DNA of 64,000 bases from Hydrogenophaga sp. (GTDB taxonomy: Bacteria > Pseudomonadota > Gammaproteobacteria > Burkholderiales > Burkholderiaceae_C): contig NZ_JAOASO010000043.1 of assembly GCF_030158645.1 (NCBI RefSeq), positions 1 to 64,000 of the forward strand. The letters are read 5' to 3'. The translations under genes and the position numbers were made by a program. A model generated the notes under the pieces. The model did not search any database, was not told the origin of the DNA, and worked only from the letters and a program-made list of their open reading frames with translations. Shown in pieces: positions 15,982 to 26,950 of this stretch (its first letter is position 1; the number at the start of each line of letters is the position of its first letter).

Positions 15982-16389
15982 TCACAGCCACACCGACCCC
16001 GGCGCCGGGCTGGTTTCGATGGTGAAGTCGGGCGAGCCGCCCAGCACGAAGGCGCCGAGCACCAGGCTGAGCAGCGAGATGAACAGGCTGGCCCAGAACG
16101 CCGTCCAGAACCCGTCGACCTTGAAGCCGTCCACCAGCTTGGCCACCAGCAACAGCATCAGCGCGTTGATCACCAGCAGGAACAGGCCAAAGCTCAGCAG
16201 CGTCAAGGGCAGCGTGAGCACCACCAGCAGCGGCCTCACCACCGCATTGGCCAGCCCCAGCAGCAGGGCCGAGACCACCAGCGCCGAGGTGCTGCCGAAC
16301 CGGATGCCCTTGAACAAATGGCTCGCCACCCACAGGGCGAGGGCGGTGATGGCCCAGTGGAGGAGGAAGGGGGTGAGGTTGGCGAGCAT
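15982..16389 (-). CDS. phage-holin-4-like (DUF) membrane protein
   Basis: 135 residues with four hydrophobic helices: 'LLHWAITALALWVASHLF', 'LVVSALLLGLANAVVRPLLVVLTLPLTLLSFGLFLLVINALMLLLVAKLV' and 'FWASLFISLLSLVLGAFVLG'. The 'GIRF...NAVVRPLLVVLTLPLTLLSFGLF' pattern is that of the Phage_holin_4_2/YvlD family, which is chromosomal and not evidence of a prophage. It lies in the inner membrane; function unknown. Confidence 0.82.
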   Translation of the reverse strand: MLANLTPFLLHWAITALALWVASHLFKGIRFGSTSALVVSALLLGLANAVVRPLLVVLTLPLTLLSFGLFLLVINALMLLLVAKLVDGFKVDGFWTAFWASLFISLLSLVLGAFVLGGSPDFTIETSPAPGSVWL

Positions 16390-16522
16390 GGAGGGGGCGT
16401 TTCGGGTGGAGGATGTGGGCGGGCGCCGGGCGAGTGTAGGTTGCAGCCGCTGGCGGGCTTTCGCTTGCAGGCGAGGTGATTGCGTGCATCATGCGGCCAG
16501 GGACGCAATCACTTACAACTAC

Positions 16523-18343
16523 ATGGCCACACTCATACCAGCACTCGGCGCTTGTCTTTCGCGCATGACCAGCGGAGAAAGACGGCTCGCCGAACGTCTG
16601 GAGCAAAAGCTCGAAGACGACTACCTGCTCTGGTACGACGTGCCCGTCGGCCCCAAACAATCGCACCCCGACTTTGTGATCCTGCATCCGCGCCGCGGGC
16701 TGCTGATTCTGGAAACCAAAGACTGGAAGCTGGAGACCATCAAGAACGCCACGCGCCAAGCCTGGGAAATCATTCCTGACGGGCATGTGAAGGTGGTCAT
16801 CAACCCGCTGGCACAGGCGCGGCATTGCGCCATTCAAGTGGTCAACGCGCTGGAGCGCGACGAACAGCTGGTGCAGCCCAGCGGCCCCCACCAGGGCAAG
16901 CTGGCTTTTCCGTGGGGCCACGGCGTGGTGTTCACCCGCATCACGCGCAGACAGTTTGAAATGGCCGGGCTGGGTGAGGCCATCGAGCCGCATTACGTCA
17001 TCTGCTCCGACGAGATGACCGAGTCCACCGACCCGGAGCAGTTTCAGCAACGCCTGTGGAACATGTTTCCGCACGCGTTTGGCAACGTCATGTCGCTGCC
17101 GCAGCTCGACCGCGTGCGCTGGATCATGTTTCCCGAGGTGCGCGTGCAGGTGCAAGGCGCCCTGTTTGACGACAGCGACGAAGCCGCAGAAATGCCCAGC
17201 GTCATGCGGGTGATGGACATCCAGCAGGAGCAGCTGGCCCGCAGCCTGGGCGACGGGCACCGCGTGATTCACGGTGTGGCCGGCTCGGGCAAGACCATGC
17301 TGCTGGGCTACCGCGCCGAGCACCTGGCCAAGGCCCACACCGCTGCGAGCAAACCCATCCTCATGCTTTGCTACAACGAGCCGCTGGCCAAGCAGCTCGC
17401 CCGCGTGATGACCGCCAAAGGCATTGCCGACCGCGTGCACGCCGTGCACTTTCACAAGTGGTGCCGCGACCAGCTGGTGGCCTTTGGCCAGACCCTGCCC
17501 GACCCCCGCCTACCCGTGGGCGCCAAGATGGCCGACATGGTGCAACGCGTGATCCACGGTGTGGACCGCCAGCAGATTCCGAGTGGGCAATACCAGGCCG
17601 TGCTCATTGACGAAGGCCACGACTTCGCGCCCGAGTGGCTCAGGCTCATCACCCAGATGGTGGACCCGGCCACCAACAGCCTGCTGGTGCTGTACGACGA
17701 CGCGCAGAGCATTTACGAGCGCAGCCGGAGCAAGCAGTTCAGCTTCAAGAGCGTGGGCATTCAGGCGCAGGGGCGCACCACCATCCTCAAGATCAACTAC
17801 CGCAACACGCGGCAGATCTTGCAAACCGCCAGCCTCGTGGCCGCCGATTTGCTGACCGCCGAGGACAAGGACGAAGACGGCATCCCCATGCTCAAGCCCG
17901 TGAGCTGCGGGCGCGACGGCGAAGCGCCGCTCATCATCCGCCTGCCCAGCCTGCGGGCCGAAGCCACGCGCGTGGCCGAGCTGCTGGGTGCCGCCCACCA
18001 GGAAGGCCACGCCTGGGGCGACATGGCCATCATCTGCCGGCACTACAGCGAGATGGACGAATGCGCCGGCGTGCTGCGCCAGCGCGGCCTGCCGCACCAG
18101 GTGCGCAAAGGCGCGGGCAGCTTCGACCCCGCCGCCGACACCATCAAGGTGCTGACCATGCACGCCAGCAAAGGGCTGGAGTTCCCGGTGGTGGCGCTGG
18201 TGGGCGCGGGCCACATGCCCGCGAAGGGCGAAGACGAGCGCGAAGAAGCGAAGCTGTTTTATGTGGGGGCTACGCGGGCCACGCATCGGTTGATCATCGG
18301 GATGGGTGGGGAAGGGCGGTTCGGGCAGAGGCTGGCTACTTGA
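16523..18343 (+). CDS. NERD-domain UvrD-like helicase
   Basis: 606 residues. The N-terminal NERD domain (about 10-140) shows 'HPDFVILHPRRGLLILETKDW', the E-x-K nuclease-related signature. A superfamily 1 helicase follows: Walker A 'GVAGSGKTMLLGYRA', 'VLIDEGHDF' (motif II), 'LKINYRNTRQIL', 'LTMHASKGLEFPVV' and 'KLFYVGATRATHRL'. The start at 16523 (MATLIPAL) is preferred, since the track's 15890 start gives unrelated N-terminal sequence. It is likely a DNA repair or defence helicase. It is convergent with the TIR gene. GC content is like the rest of the chromosome. Confidence 0.88.
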   Translation: MATLIPALGACLSRMTSGERRLAERLEQKLEDDYLLWYDVPVGPKQSHPDFVILHPRRGLLILETKDWKLETIKNATRQAWEIIPDGHVKVVINPLAQARHCAIQVVNALERDEQLVQPSGPHQGKLAFPWGHGVVFTRITRRQFEMAGLGEAIEPHYVICSDEMTESTDPEQFQQRLWNMFPHAFGNVMSLPQLDRVRWIMFPEVRVQVQGALFDDSDEAAEMPSVMRVMDIQQEQLARSLGDGHRVIHGVAGSGKTMLLGYRAEHLAKAHTAASKPILMLCYNEPLAKQLARVMTAKGIADRVHAVHFHKWCRDQLVAFGQTLPDPRLPVGAKMADMVQRVIHGVDRQQIPSGQYQAVLIDEGHDFAPEWLRLITQMVDPATNSLLVLYDDAQSIYERSRSKQFSFKSVGIQAQGRTTILKINYRNTRQILQTASLVAADLLTAEDKDEDGIPMLKPVSCGRDGEAPLIIRLPSLRAEATRVAELLGAAHQEGHAWGDMAIICRHYSEMDECAGVLRQRGLPHQVRKGAGSFDPAADTIKVLTMHASKGLEFPVVALVGAGHMPAKGEDEREEAKLFYVGATRATHRLIIGMGGEGRFGQRLAT

Positions 18344-18557
18344 CGGACAACCTTCACCGCTCGCGAACCGTCGCTATGGCACGAGTGCAACTGTTCCTCA
18401 CCAAACGACCGACGAGTTTTGCGAGATGTACTACGCTGAAAATTGGCAGGAGCTGCCTGCCGATGGAGTTAGGTCTTGCTTGGCGGGGAGCGAGAACTCA
18501 ATGTGGGAATGCCTCGCACTAGATGGGAGCAGACGTTGAATGCTCCTCCATTTTTAC
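18344..18557. other. gap of mixed composition, no gene called
   Basis: This 214-base stretch between the convergent helicase and TIR genes is less GC-rich than the flanking helicase. The only listed ORF (18306..18539, +) has no recognisable domain and overlaps the helicase end, so it is not called. The stretch may mark the left junction of the acquired AT-rich segment. Confidence 0.5.
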
Positions 18558-21026
18558 CTAATGCTTCTTCCCTGAGCTAGGAAGCTGGCGTTCAAGTCCA
18601 TCGCAGCATTGCTGCGTGAAGAAGAGTCGATTTTCTGCGAGTATGTTCCTAGCATTGTCGAACTGTTGTCGTGAGCAAAAGTGTTCAAAGTCAACGCGTG
18701 CCAATTCTATTTTGGCTAGTGGGAATTTCTTTTCACGAAGAGTCTTGGATATTTCACCGTGAAGCTCATTAAACTGCAGGTCTTTCCCCTTTAAAGAGAG
18801 CATGCTAAGAAGAGTAAGCTTCACTGCGATTGGCAAGTTTTTTCGAGTGGAGAAAAGCTCTTGAAGGGAGGTTAAATCATTCTCAATTATGACTTCTCTC
18901 ATTTTTTCTCTTGCAAAATAGAAAGACGTCCCCTCGCGCTCATCGGCTGTTCTAAGTTGATCAAGGCAGCTATCAATTTCGGACACCGAAGCGCCGCGCC
19001 GCTCAGTTTTAAATCTTTCCAGCAGTATCATTGCCAAGATATCGAGTACATAAGGATTTCCAAAGGCAAGATCATGGGCCTTGGTTACGCAGTTGTATGC
19101 CTCGTCGAAGCTTCTCTCAAATGCGTAGATGTACGCGAGTTCACGGTATACATGGGAATCAGCATATCTATCTTGGCGGATTCTTTTGTACCATTCCAAA
19201 GCGCTCCGGAGATTTCCTTTTAAGCGCTCCTTTAAGCCGTTCCCAAAATTGTAAATCGCGTCTGATTGAGGCGATTTTTTGATGTTTAAATACTCTTTGG
19301 TGAAGTATTTGAACGAATCTTCATTTCCGGACCTTACAGAAGAAAGGCCAATTAATCTCCAGGCCTCTCTTTTGCCATTTTCACTTAGCTTTTCTGATTG
19401 CATATATGCATCTTTAGCTAGTCTCAATGAAGAGTTGTAGTCTTGAGCGTCGTATCGACGCTTTGCAGCGCGAATTTGTTGGCTTGGCATTACCAAGTTC
19501 GACAAATACCCTGAGATAGGGGTGCCGTCAAGAATGTGTGCAACTATACGAGCATCTAAGAGTTGAATTGAGAGGTAACTCTTGTCTTCAATTTTGTCGA
19601 ATTCTTCGAGAAGTGATTTTCGAAAGGGGGCGAGAGCTGCTCTATGTTTGTTGGCAAGATTTTCAGCAACTCTTTGAATGTAGCTCACAAGCGAATAATC
19701 TGATCCAGCTCGGATTAGTAGGCCTGCATCAAGCAGCGCTTCCGTGGCATCTTCGAAGGCCGGCCAGTCATTGAGAATGTTTTGAATTTCCCCGTAGGAA
19801 AGAATATTCGTTTCTGAGTAAAGTGCTACAGCCATTTCTCGATCTAAACTGCCGTCGACGACATCATTGAGGATTAGCTGAACTTGTTCGTTAATTAGTT
19901 TAACAATATTGTTGTGGGTTCTGTTCGGCTTATATTGAGGATTTCTTTTGAGGTAGTTGGCAACCAAGGTAATAAGTCCAGGGTGGCCTGATATGCTGGT
20001 TTCAATTCTGCTTTGCTCGTCCTTGCTTGGAATTGAAATGCCATGTTTTTTAATCAATATCCTAAACAAGAAGGTTGACCACTTTTCTTCAAGCGGCTCA
20101 ATTGTCAAGAACAGCCCATTGGTGAGGCTGTGGCCATTCAAGAAGCGCTGAGATACAAACCAGACGTATGGGTAATCTGCGGGTTCAAGGTATTTTGTTA
20201 GGTTTGCAAACCATGACTGCGGCTTTCCCTCCTCAGTTAAAGCTGCAGTGCCTAGGTTGATGACAACCACTTGATTAAATGATGTAGAGATTTCTTTTAG
20301 CAGTTTTGCCAGCTCGCGCGTGCGAAGCAGTGGGCTAAGTGCAATATATCTATCTAATTCAATTTTGTACTCATTTGCTCTCCAGTTTGCGCTGTAAGCA
20401 AGTGCACGGCGATATATATCGAATACATCGTCTACTTGGGCAACAGCTATCTCTATTTTATGGGTGGAAATCTGTGGGTAATATGACTGATATACTTTTG
20501 ATGCAAGCGTTCTTCTGCCAATTCCATTTGGCCCAGAGAGATATAGATAGCTGACTCCATTTTCAAGTTCAGATAGGGAGTCAACTATTTTTCTCTCATC
20601 TTCACTTCGTCCATGACATTCAAATTGAGTATTTGTCGAGTCATTTATTTCGTTGAGCAACCGAAGGGCAACGTGTTTGGGTGAGGGTGGGCAAGATACT
20701 AGATAGCGCCCCAACCAAGCCGGCAGAACGTTCCATTTTGTGTCATCTAATTGGAAAACTAGAAACTTCCGAATTTTCCACTTCGTTCGGAGTTCAAGAG
20801 CTAAATCAAGTTCGCCATTTACCCAGTTCGAACTAATTGACGATGCCGATAGAAATAGGGCATAGATCTGACAGTCCTCTATTCCCTCTAAAATCTGTGT
20901 TGGAAGATCGCCGTTTTTCTCGAACGTCTTAATGTCGTAGACGCATCGTCCCGCGCCTAATTCTTCATAGACCTTTTCGACAAAATCTTTGTCAAATGAG
21001 CTGTGTGAAAGAAAAACTTTTGACAT
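18558..21026 (-). CDS. TIR domain / P-loop NTPase / TPR-like protein (defence candidate)
   Basis: 822 residues. The N-terminal TIR domain (1-130) starts 'SKVFLSHSSFDKDFVEKVY' and keeps the putative NADase Glu72 in 'SNWVNGELDLALEL'. A P-loop-like 'LSGPNGIGRRT' (165-173) has Arg for the Walker Lys, and the Walker B strand 'QVVVINLG' lacks acidic residues, so nucleotide use is doubtful. The middle resembles a STAND-type module, and the C-terminal half is helical repeats with TPR-like 'ALEWYKRIRQDRYADSHVYRELAYIY'. The start at 21026 has a perfect AGGAGG 6 nt upstream. Base composition is clearly AT-rich compared with neighbours, implying transfer. Likely a single-gene abortive defence protein. 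Confidence 0.8.
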   Translation of the reverse strand: MSKVFLSHSSFDKDFVEKVYEELGAGRCVYDIKTFEKNGDLPTQILEGIEDCQIYALFLSASSISSNWVNGELDLALELRTKWKIRKFLVFQLDDTKWNVLPAWLGRYLVSCPPSPKHVALRLLNEINDSTNTQFECHGRSEDERKIVDSLSELENGVSYLYLSGPNGIGRRTLASKVYQSYYPQISTHKIEIAVAQVDDVFDIYRRALAYSANWRANEYKIELDRYIALSPLLRTRELAKLLKEISTSFNQVVVINLGTAALTEEGKPQSWFANLTKYLEPADYPYVWFVSQRFLNGHSLTNGLFLTIEPLEEKWSTFLFRILIKKHGISIPSKDEQSRIETSISGHPGLITLVANYLKRNPQYKPNRTHNNIVKLINEQVQLILNDVVDGSLDREMAVALYSETNILSYGEIQNILNDWPAFEDATEALLDAGLLIRAGSDYSLVSYIQRVAENLANKHRAALAPFRKSLLEEFDKIEDKSYLSIQLLDARIVAHILDGTPISGYLSNLVMPSQQIRAAKRRYDAQDYNSSLRLAKDAYMQSEKLSENGKREAWRLIGLSSVRSGNEDSFKYFTKEYLNIKKSPQSDAIYNFGNGLKERLKGNLRSALEWYKRIRQDRYADSHVYRELAYIYAFERSFDEAYNCVTKAHDLAFGNPYVLDILAMILLERFKTERRGASVSEIDSCLDQLRTADEREGTSFYFAREKMREVIIENDLTSLQELFSTRKNLPIAVKLTLLSMLSLKGKDLQFNELHGEISKTLREKKFPLAKIELARVDFEHFCSRQQFDNARNILAENRLFFTQQCCDGLERQLPSSGKKH

Positions 21027-21029
21027 ATC

Positions 21030-21038
21030 TATCCTCCT
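21030..21038 (-). promoter_or_regulatory. strong Shine-Dalgarno of the TIR gene
   Basis: CAGGAGGAT on the minus strand is centred about 8 nt before the ATG at 21026. It fixes the start codon and differs from the weak or absent ribosome sites of many neighbours. Confidence 0.75.
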
Positions 21039-21177
21039 GAATTTTTGATTGGGAATGCTGTTCTTGGCTTCCACGCCTTGTGACTCATGGTGAAAAGGTA
21101 TTGCTAGTTCTTTGCGCGTGAGTAATTAATGCATTTCTTGAATCTCTGTATCCCAGATAAAGGTGGTTTATCCCATG

Positions 21178-23019
<1,842 letters not shown>

Positions 23020-23025
23020 CAGGGC

Positions 23026-23031
23026 ATTCTA
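23026..23031 (-). promoter_or_regulatory. -10-like hexamer before glnS
   Basis: TAGAAT on the minus strand ends 6 nt before the ATG at 23019; no Shine-Dalgarno is present. It is one of the clearer members of the near-start hexamer set. Confidence 0.4.
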
Positions 23032-23164
23032 GGGGCGCGTTGCGTTTCCCCTCGGTGCCAGCGGTCTGTGGCGCGGGCTGAATGGTCGTGGCGCACCGCT
23101 TCAATTCGGGGGCTTTCCGTTATGGTTGCTGCGAAGCGGAGGGCCCCCCCGGGGCACACACAAC

Positions 23165-24397
23165 ATGACCAACGAACACCCTGAAACCATCCCCAACGAA
23201 GAGCCCACGCAATGGGAGATCACGCAGGCCGAAGACGTGTTTTTGCCGTCGGTGCGCGTGCGCCTGGGCTGGGCCGACATTGAAGCGGCGGTGGAGCGCG
23301 GCGCGATCGTGCCGAGCGAGGCGCACGCCTTGTGGTCGACGTGGGCGTCGCCGGGCAGCCAGCAGCGCGTGAGCGCCGAAGAGCTGGCCCCGCCCGCCGC
23401 GCAGCCGCTGCCGTCGGGCGTGCCGCTCTCGCCCATGCCGCGCATGGCGCCGGGCCCGGCCTTCTCATTCACCAACACGCTCTATTACTTCGGCGGCATG
23501 CTGGCCATCGGCGCCATGACGCTCTTCATGACGCTGGGCTGGGAGCTGTTCGGCGCGTGGGGCGTGTTCGCCTTGTCGATGGGCTACCTGGTGGGCGCGC
23601 TGCTGGTGGCGCGCAACCTCATGAAACAGCGGCTGCGCACACCGGCCGGCGTGCTGGCCACGCTGGCGGTGTGCCTGGTGCCGCTGGCGGTGTGGGCGCT
23701 GCAGAGCGGGCTGGGTTTCTGGCCCGAAGGCAGCAACGACAACTACCGGGACTACCACCGTTACATCGACTGGCGCTGGCTCACGCTGGAACTGGCCACG
23801 CTCGCGGCCGCCGTGGTCATGCTGCGCAGCTTCCGGCTGCCGTTCATGGTGATGCCGGTGGCCGTGACGCTGTGGTACCTCAACATGGACGTGGCGCACA
23901 TGCTCATGCAAAAGGACGGCTTCGACTGGGCATTCACGCGCGACGTGTCGCTGGTGTTTGGCCTGGCCACCTGCGCCATCGCGGTGTGGGTCGACCTGCG
24001 CAGCCGCACCGCCACCCACCCGCTGAACCGGCAAGACTTCGCCTTCTGGCTCTACCTCTTCGGCGCCATCATGTTCTGGTGTGGCCTGAGCCTGCGAGAC
24101 AGCGACTCGGAGCTCAACAAGTTCCTCTATGCGCTCATCAACGTGGGCCTGGTGTTCCTGGGCGCGGCCATCGGCCGGCGCGTGTTCACCGTGCTCGGTG
24201 CCATCGGTGTGGCGAGCTACCTGGGCTATTTGTCGTACCGCGTGTTTGAAGACAGCCTGCTGTTCCCGTTTGCGCTCACGCTGCTGGGCTTGGGCGTGGT
24301 GGCGCTGGGCATCTGGTGGCAGCGGCGCGAGGCCGCCATTCATGCGCGGCTGGCCAGCTGGCTGCCAGCGGCGCTGAGGCCGCTGGCGTCCGGCTGA
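23165..24397 (+). CDS. DUF2157-like multi-pass membrane protein
   Basis: 410 residues. A soluble N-terminus (about 1-95) includes 'WADIEAAVERGAIVPSEAHALWSTW', which resembles the SHOCT/DUF2157-type helical lead. It is followed by roughly nine transmembrane helices from 'NTLYYFGGMLAIGAMTLFMTLGW' onward. The start at 23165 (MTNEHPET) is chosen over the track's 23126. It is an inner-membrane protein of unknown function. Divergent from glnS and convergent with the beta-propeller lipoprotein gene. Confidence 0.7.
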   Translation: MTNEHPETIPNEEPTQWEITQAEDVFLPSVRVRLGWADIEAAVERGAIVPSEAHALWSTWASPGSQQRVSAEELAPPAAQPLPSGVPLSPMPRMAPGPAFSFTNTLYYFGGMLAIGAMTLFMTLGWELFGAWGVFALSMGYLVGALLVARNLMKQRLRTPAGVLATLAVCLVPLAVWALQSGLGFWPEGSNDNYRDYHRYIDWRWLTLELATLAAAVVMLRSFRLPFMVMPVAVTLWYLNMDVAHMLMQKDGFDWAFTRDVSLVFGLATCAIAVWVDLRSRTATHPLNRQDFAFWLYLFGAIMFWCGLSLRDSDSELNKFLYALINVGLVFLGAAIGRRVFTVLGAIGVASYLGYLSYRVFEDSLLFPFALTLLGLGVVALGIWWQRREAAIHARLASWLPAALRPLASG

Positions 24398-24420
24398 CGT
24401 TCAGTACTTCAGTACGTCAG
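24394..24420. repeat. palindrome spanning two convergent stop codons
   Basis: CTGACGT and ACGTCAG form perfect 7-nt arms around a 13-nt spacer, inside which TTCAGTAC occurs twice in tandem with the arm edge. The element contains the stop of the DUF2157 gene and that of the lipoprotein gene. It could fold in either transcript, but no T-tract follows, so terminator function is only possible. Confidence 0.4.
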
Positions 24421-26103
24421 GTTCAACTGCAGCACCGCGGTGGTGCCGCTGGATTCGTTGCCCACCACCAGCAGCGGTTTGCCGTTGGGCGACTGCGCCG
24501 CTTTGATCAAGGTCAGGCCTTCTGGTCCGCGGTCGCCGGTGGCGCCGGTGCGGGTGTTGAGGTAGGTGGTGTAAACGGGTGCGTTGGGGTTCGTCACGTC
24601 GTACACCATCACGCCGCCCACGCGCTCCAGGCCAATGAACGCAAAGGTCTTGCTGCCGAAGGTGCCCACGGTCACGCCTTCGGGCTCAGGGCCTTTGCTC
24701 CTGCTTCGGCTGTCAAGGGTGTTGTTGGTGTTGCTGGCATTGAAGTTGACGTTGGCAAGAGCCTGTGTGCGCTGCTCCAGGTCATCGCCCGAGTCGAACA
24801 CGCGGTTTACCTCGGTGCTCCAGATGGAGAACGAACGCGCACCAAAGCCGTAGAGCTCGTTGCACAAACCGGCGCCATTCTTGCCGTCAACCCCTGCGTT
24901 GGGTGTGGTGGTGATGTTCAGGCGTCCCAGGTTGCTGTCCAGAATCTGGTTGGCTGCATCGCTGAACACAGTTGGATCAAGACCCAGGCTGCAATGGCTG
25001 CTCACGCTTCGTTCCTCGACCAGTCCAGTCCATTCGCGCGCATCACCTTCGTTGGCGGTGATCAGCCAGGTCCGGCCGCCCGCGGTGTAGCTGGCAATGG
25101 CGTCGGGCAAGTAGAGGCCTTTGACTGGAACGGGGCCGATCTTGACCACCGCAGTGCCACCGTTGGCGTTCATGACGCTGTCTCTGTCGCTCACGTCCAT
25201 GCCCATGCCGGCCAGGCTGTGGTCCTTGAAGCCGAGGGACTTGACGGACGTGATGGTCTTGGTGGCGATGTCCACCGTGGCAATTGCGTTGTTCTCCTGC
25301 AGCGTGACGTAGGCGGTCTTGCTGTCGGCAGAGACGGTGATGTACTCGGGCTCCAGGTCTTGCGACACGCTGGCGCCTGGGCCGTAGATGCGCACACCAG
25401 CCGTGCGCAGGCTGGCGATCTGGCCATCAAAGCTGCCGAATCCGGCGCTGCTCACGGTGCGGGTCAGCGTCACCGACGTGGCGGTGGGCGTCACACCAGC
25501 GAGCGCAATCACGCTGACCGAGCCCACCGGGTCCACCGAGTCGGGCAGGCCGTAGCTGTTGGGCTCACCCTCGTTGGCCACCAGCAGGTGGCTGCCGTCG
25601 GGCGTGAAGGTGAGCATGTCGGGCAGGGCGCCCACGGTGTCGGTGCCGAGGATGGTCAGGTCGCTGGCACGCACCCAGGCGACCACGCCGTTGCTGGTCT
25701 TGGGGTTGGCTTCCACGGCGAGTGCCACGACGCCGTTGAACACCGCCACGCTGTTGATGGCGGCCAGGCCCGGGCCGATGGAGGCGGCGGAGATCGAGGT
25801 GATCAAGCTGGGTGCGGCGGGGTTGCTCAGATCGAGCACGTCCACCGAGGCGAGTGCACCGTTGATGACGAACAGGCGTTTGGTCAGTGGGTCGTAGGCC
25901 GTGATCTCGGCGGACGACGCGCCGCCGGCGTGGGTGAAGCCCCCGATCTTCTCCAGTGCGAGGCTCACCGGCGTGGCTTCCACCACGGGGGTGGGCGTGG
26001 CTGGTGGGGCATCGCTGCCGCCGCCGCAAGCGGCGAGCGCGGCGGTCATGACGAGGGAGGTGGCAAACAGGCGGGCGCGCGGCTGCTGAGGCAGGAGTCT
26101 CAT
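24409..26103 (-). CDS. choice-of-anchor I beta-propeller lipoprotein
   Basis: 564 residues. The lipobox 'TAALAACGGGS' is followed by a Pro/Thr linker. The body shows 'YDPLTKRLFVINGALASVDVLDLSNP', 'LPDMLTFTPDGSHLLVANEGEPNSYG', 'LEPEYITVSADSKTAYVTLQENNAIATVD', 'LYLPDAIASY' and 'WLITANEGDAREW', all hallmarks of the choice-of-anchor I family. It is an exported, probably outer-membrane-anchored propeller. Some relatives are linked to phosphatase or esterase-like modules, but no catalytic motif is clear here. Confidence 0.82.
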   Translation of the reverse strand: MRLLPQQPRARLFATSLVMTAALAACGGGSDAPPATPTPVVEATPVSLALEKIGGFTHAGGASSAEITAYDPLTKRLFVINGALASVDVLDLSNPAAPSLITSISAASIGPGLAAINSVAVFNGVVALAVEANPKTSNGVVAWVRASDLTILGTDTVGALPDMLTFTPDGSHLLVANEGEPNSYGLPDSVDPVGSVSVIALAGVTPTATSVTLTRTVSSAGFGSFDGQIASLRTAGVRIYGPGASVSQDLEPEYITVSADSKTAYVTLQENNAIATVDIATKTITSVKSLGFKDHSLAGMGMDVSDRDSVMNANGGTAVVKIGPVPVKGLYLPDAIASYTAGGRTWLITANEGDAREWTGLVEERSVSSHCSLGLDPTVFSDAANQILDSNLGRLNITTTPNAGVDGKNGAGLCNELYGFGARSFSIWSTEVNRVFDSGDDLEQRTQALANVNFNASNTNNTLDSRSRSKGPEPEGVTVGTFGSKTFAFIGLERVGGVMVYDVTNPNAPVYTTYLNTRTGATGDRGPEGLTLIKAAQSPNGKPLLVVGNESSGTTAVLQLNLTY

Positions 26104-26198
26104 GGTGGTCTTGTGGTTTTAAGGGTTGAAAACCACGGTTGTAGGGACCGGCCATGAAACGACCGTGACGCCCGCGTGACGCTGGCGTGACGCTTTGG

Positions 26199-26825
26199 CT
26201 ACTGGCCGAAGCGCGGGCCGTCTTTCAGGAACGCGTCTTCCGCGGGCGTGGTGGTGCGCCCGAGCACGGCGTTGCGGTGGGGGAAGCGCCCGTACTGCGC
26301 CACGATGTCGCGGTGCACCACCGCAAAGCGCAGGTTGCTGGCGAGTTTGTCGCGCAACGCTGCGGGGCTGCTGTCCACCAGCCGCTGAAAACGCGCCACG
26401 CACTCTTCCTGCAGTTCGAGGTTTTCCGCGTGCATGAGCGGCATGTAGAGAAACACGCAGCCGGCCGGCGTGAGCGCGGTGTCCATGCCTTCGGCGAGCG
26501 AAAGCCGGCTCAGGCGCTGGGCGCGGGCATCGCCGTCGAAGGCGCGGCGCTGGCCGCGGTGCACGTTGCGCGAGAGCTGGTCGAGCAGCACGATGAGCGC
26601 CAGCCGCGCGCGCGGCCCGGCTTCCCAGTCGGTGAGTCCACCGTCCAGCGCGTCGTCCACCAGCAGGCCAAAGCGCTGGCGGATGGCGGCGTCCTGCGCG
26701 GGATCGCCGCCAAACCACAGCGCGTTGTGGTCTTGCGAGGGCCAGTCGCGCTGCAAGCCGTCGCCGAACCAGAAATCGAGCACATCGAGGGCGGCGGGGG
26801 GTGTGGAGAGCCGGGAATCGGTCAT
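26199..26825 (-). CDS. DUF924 family protein
   Basis: 208 residues, with 'VLDFWFGDGLQRDW' and 'ALWFGGDPAQDAAIRQRFG' at the N-terminus, 'LALIVLLDQLSRNVHRGQRRAFDGDARA' in the middle, and 'FLYMPLMHAENLELQEECVARF' later. All are conserved DUF924 segments (all-helical, TPR-like fold). The start at 26825 (MTDSRLST) is preferred to the track's 26922 or 26966. Cytosolic; the molecular function is not known. Confidence 0.9.
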   Translation of the reverse strand: MTDSRLSTPPAALDVLDFWFGDGLQRDWPSQDHNALWFGGDPAQDAAIRQRFGLLVDDALDGGLTDWEAGPRARLALIVLLDQLSRNVHRGQRRAFDGDARAQRLSRLSLAEGMDTALTPAGCVFLYMPLMHAENLELQEECVARFQRLVDSSPAALRDKLASNLRFAVVHRDIVAQYGRFPHRNAVLGRTTTPAEDAFLKDGPRFGQ

Positions 26826-26950
26826 GGGGGTTACGTCTGGCAACGACTTTGACGGGGCGTGCGGTACGGCGGGAGGCGCCGTTGCTTGTAATGCAGGCAC
26901 AGGGTAACCAAAACCCTGGCACCCGCCCCCCGCGAATTCAGGAGCCCCAC

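Noticed and set aside
15982-16389. possible prophage holin
   Set aside because: The family name includes 'phage holin', but members are chromosomal membrane proteins and no other phage gene is nearby.
18306-18539. 77-residue plus-strand ORF downstream of the helicase
   Set aside because: It overlaps the helicase gene and has no domain; probably chance.
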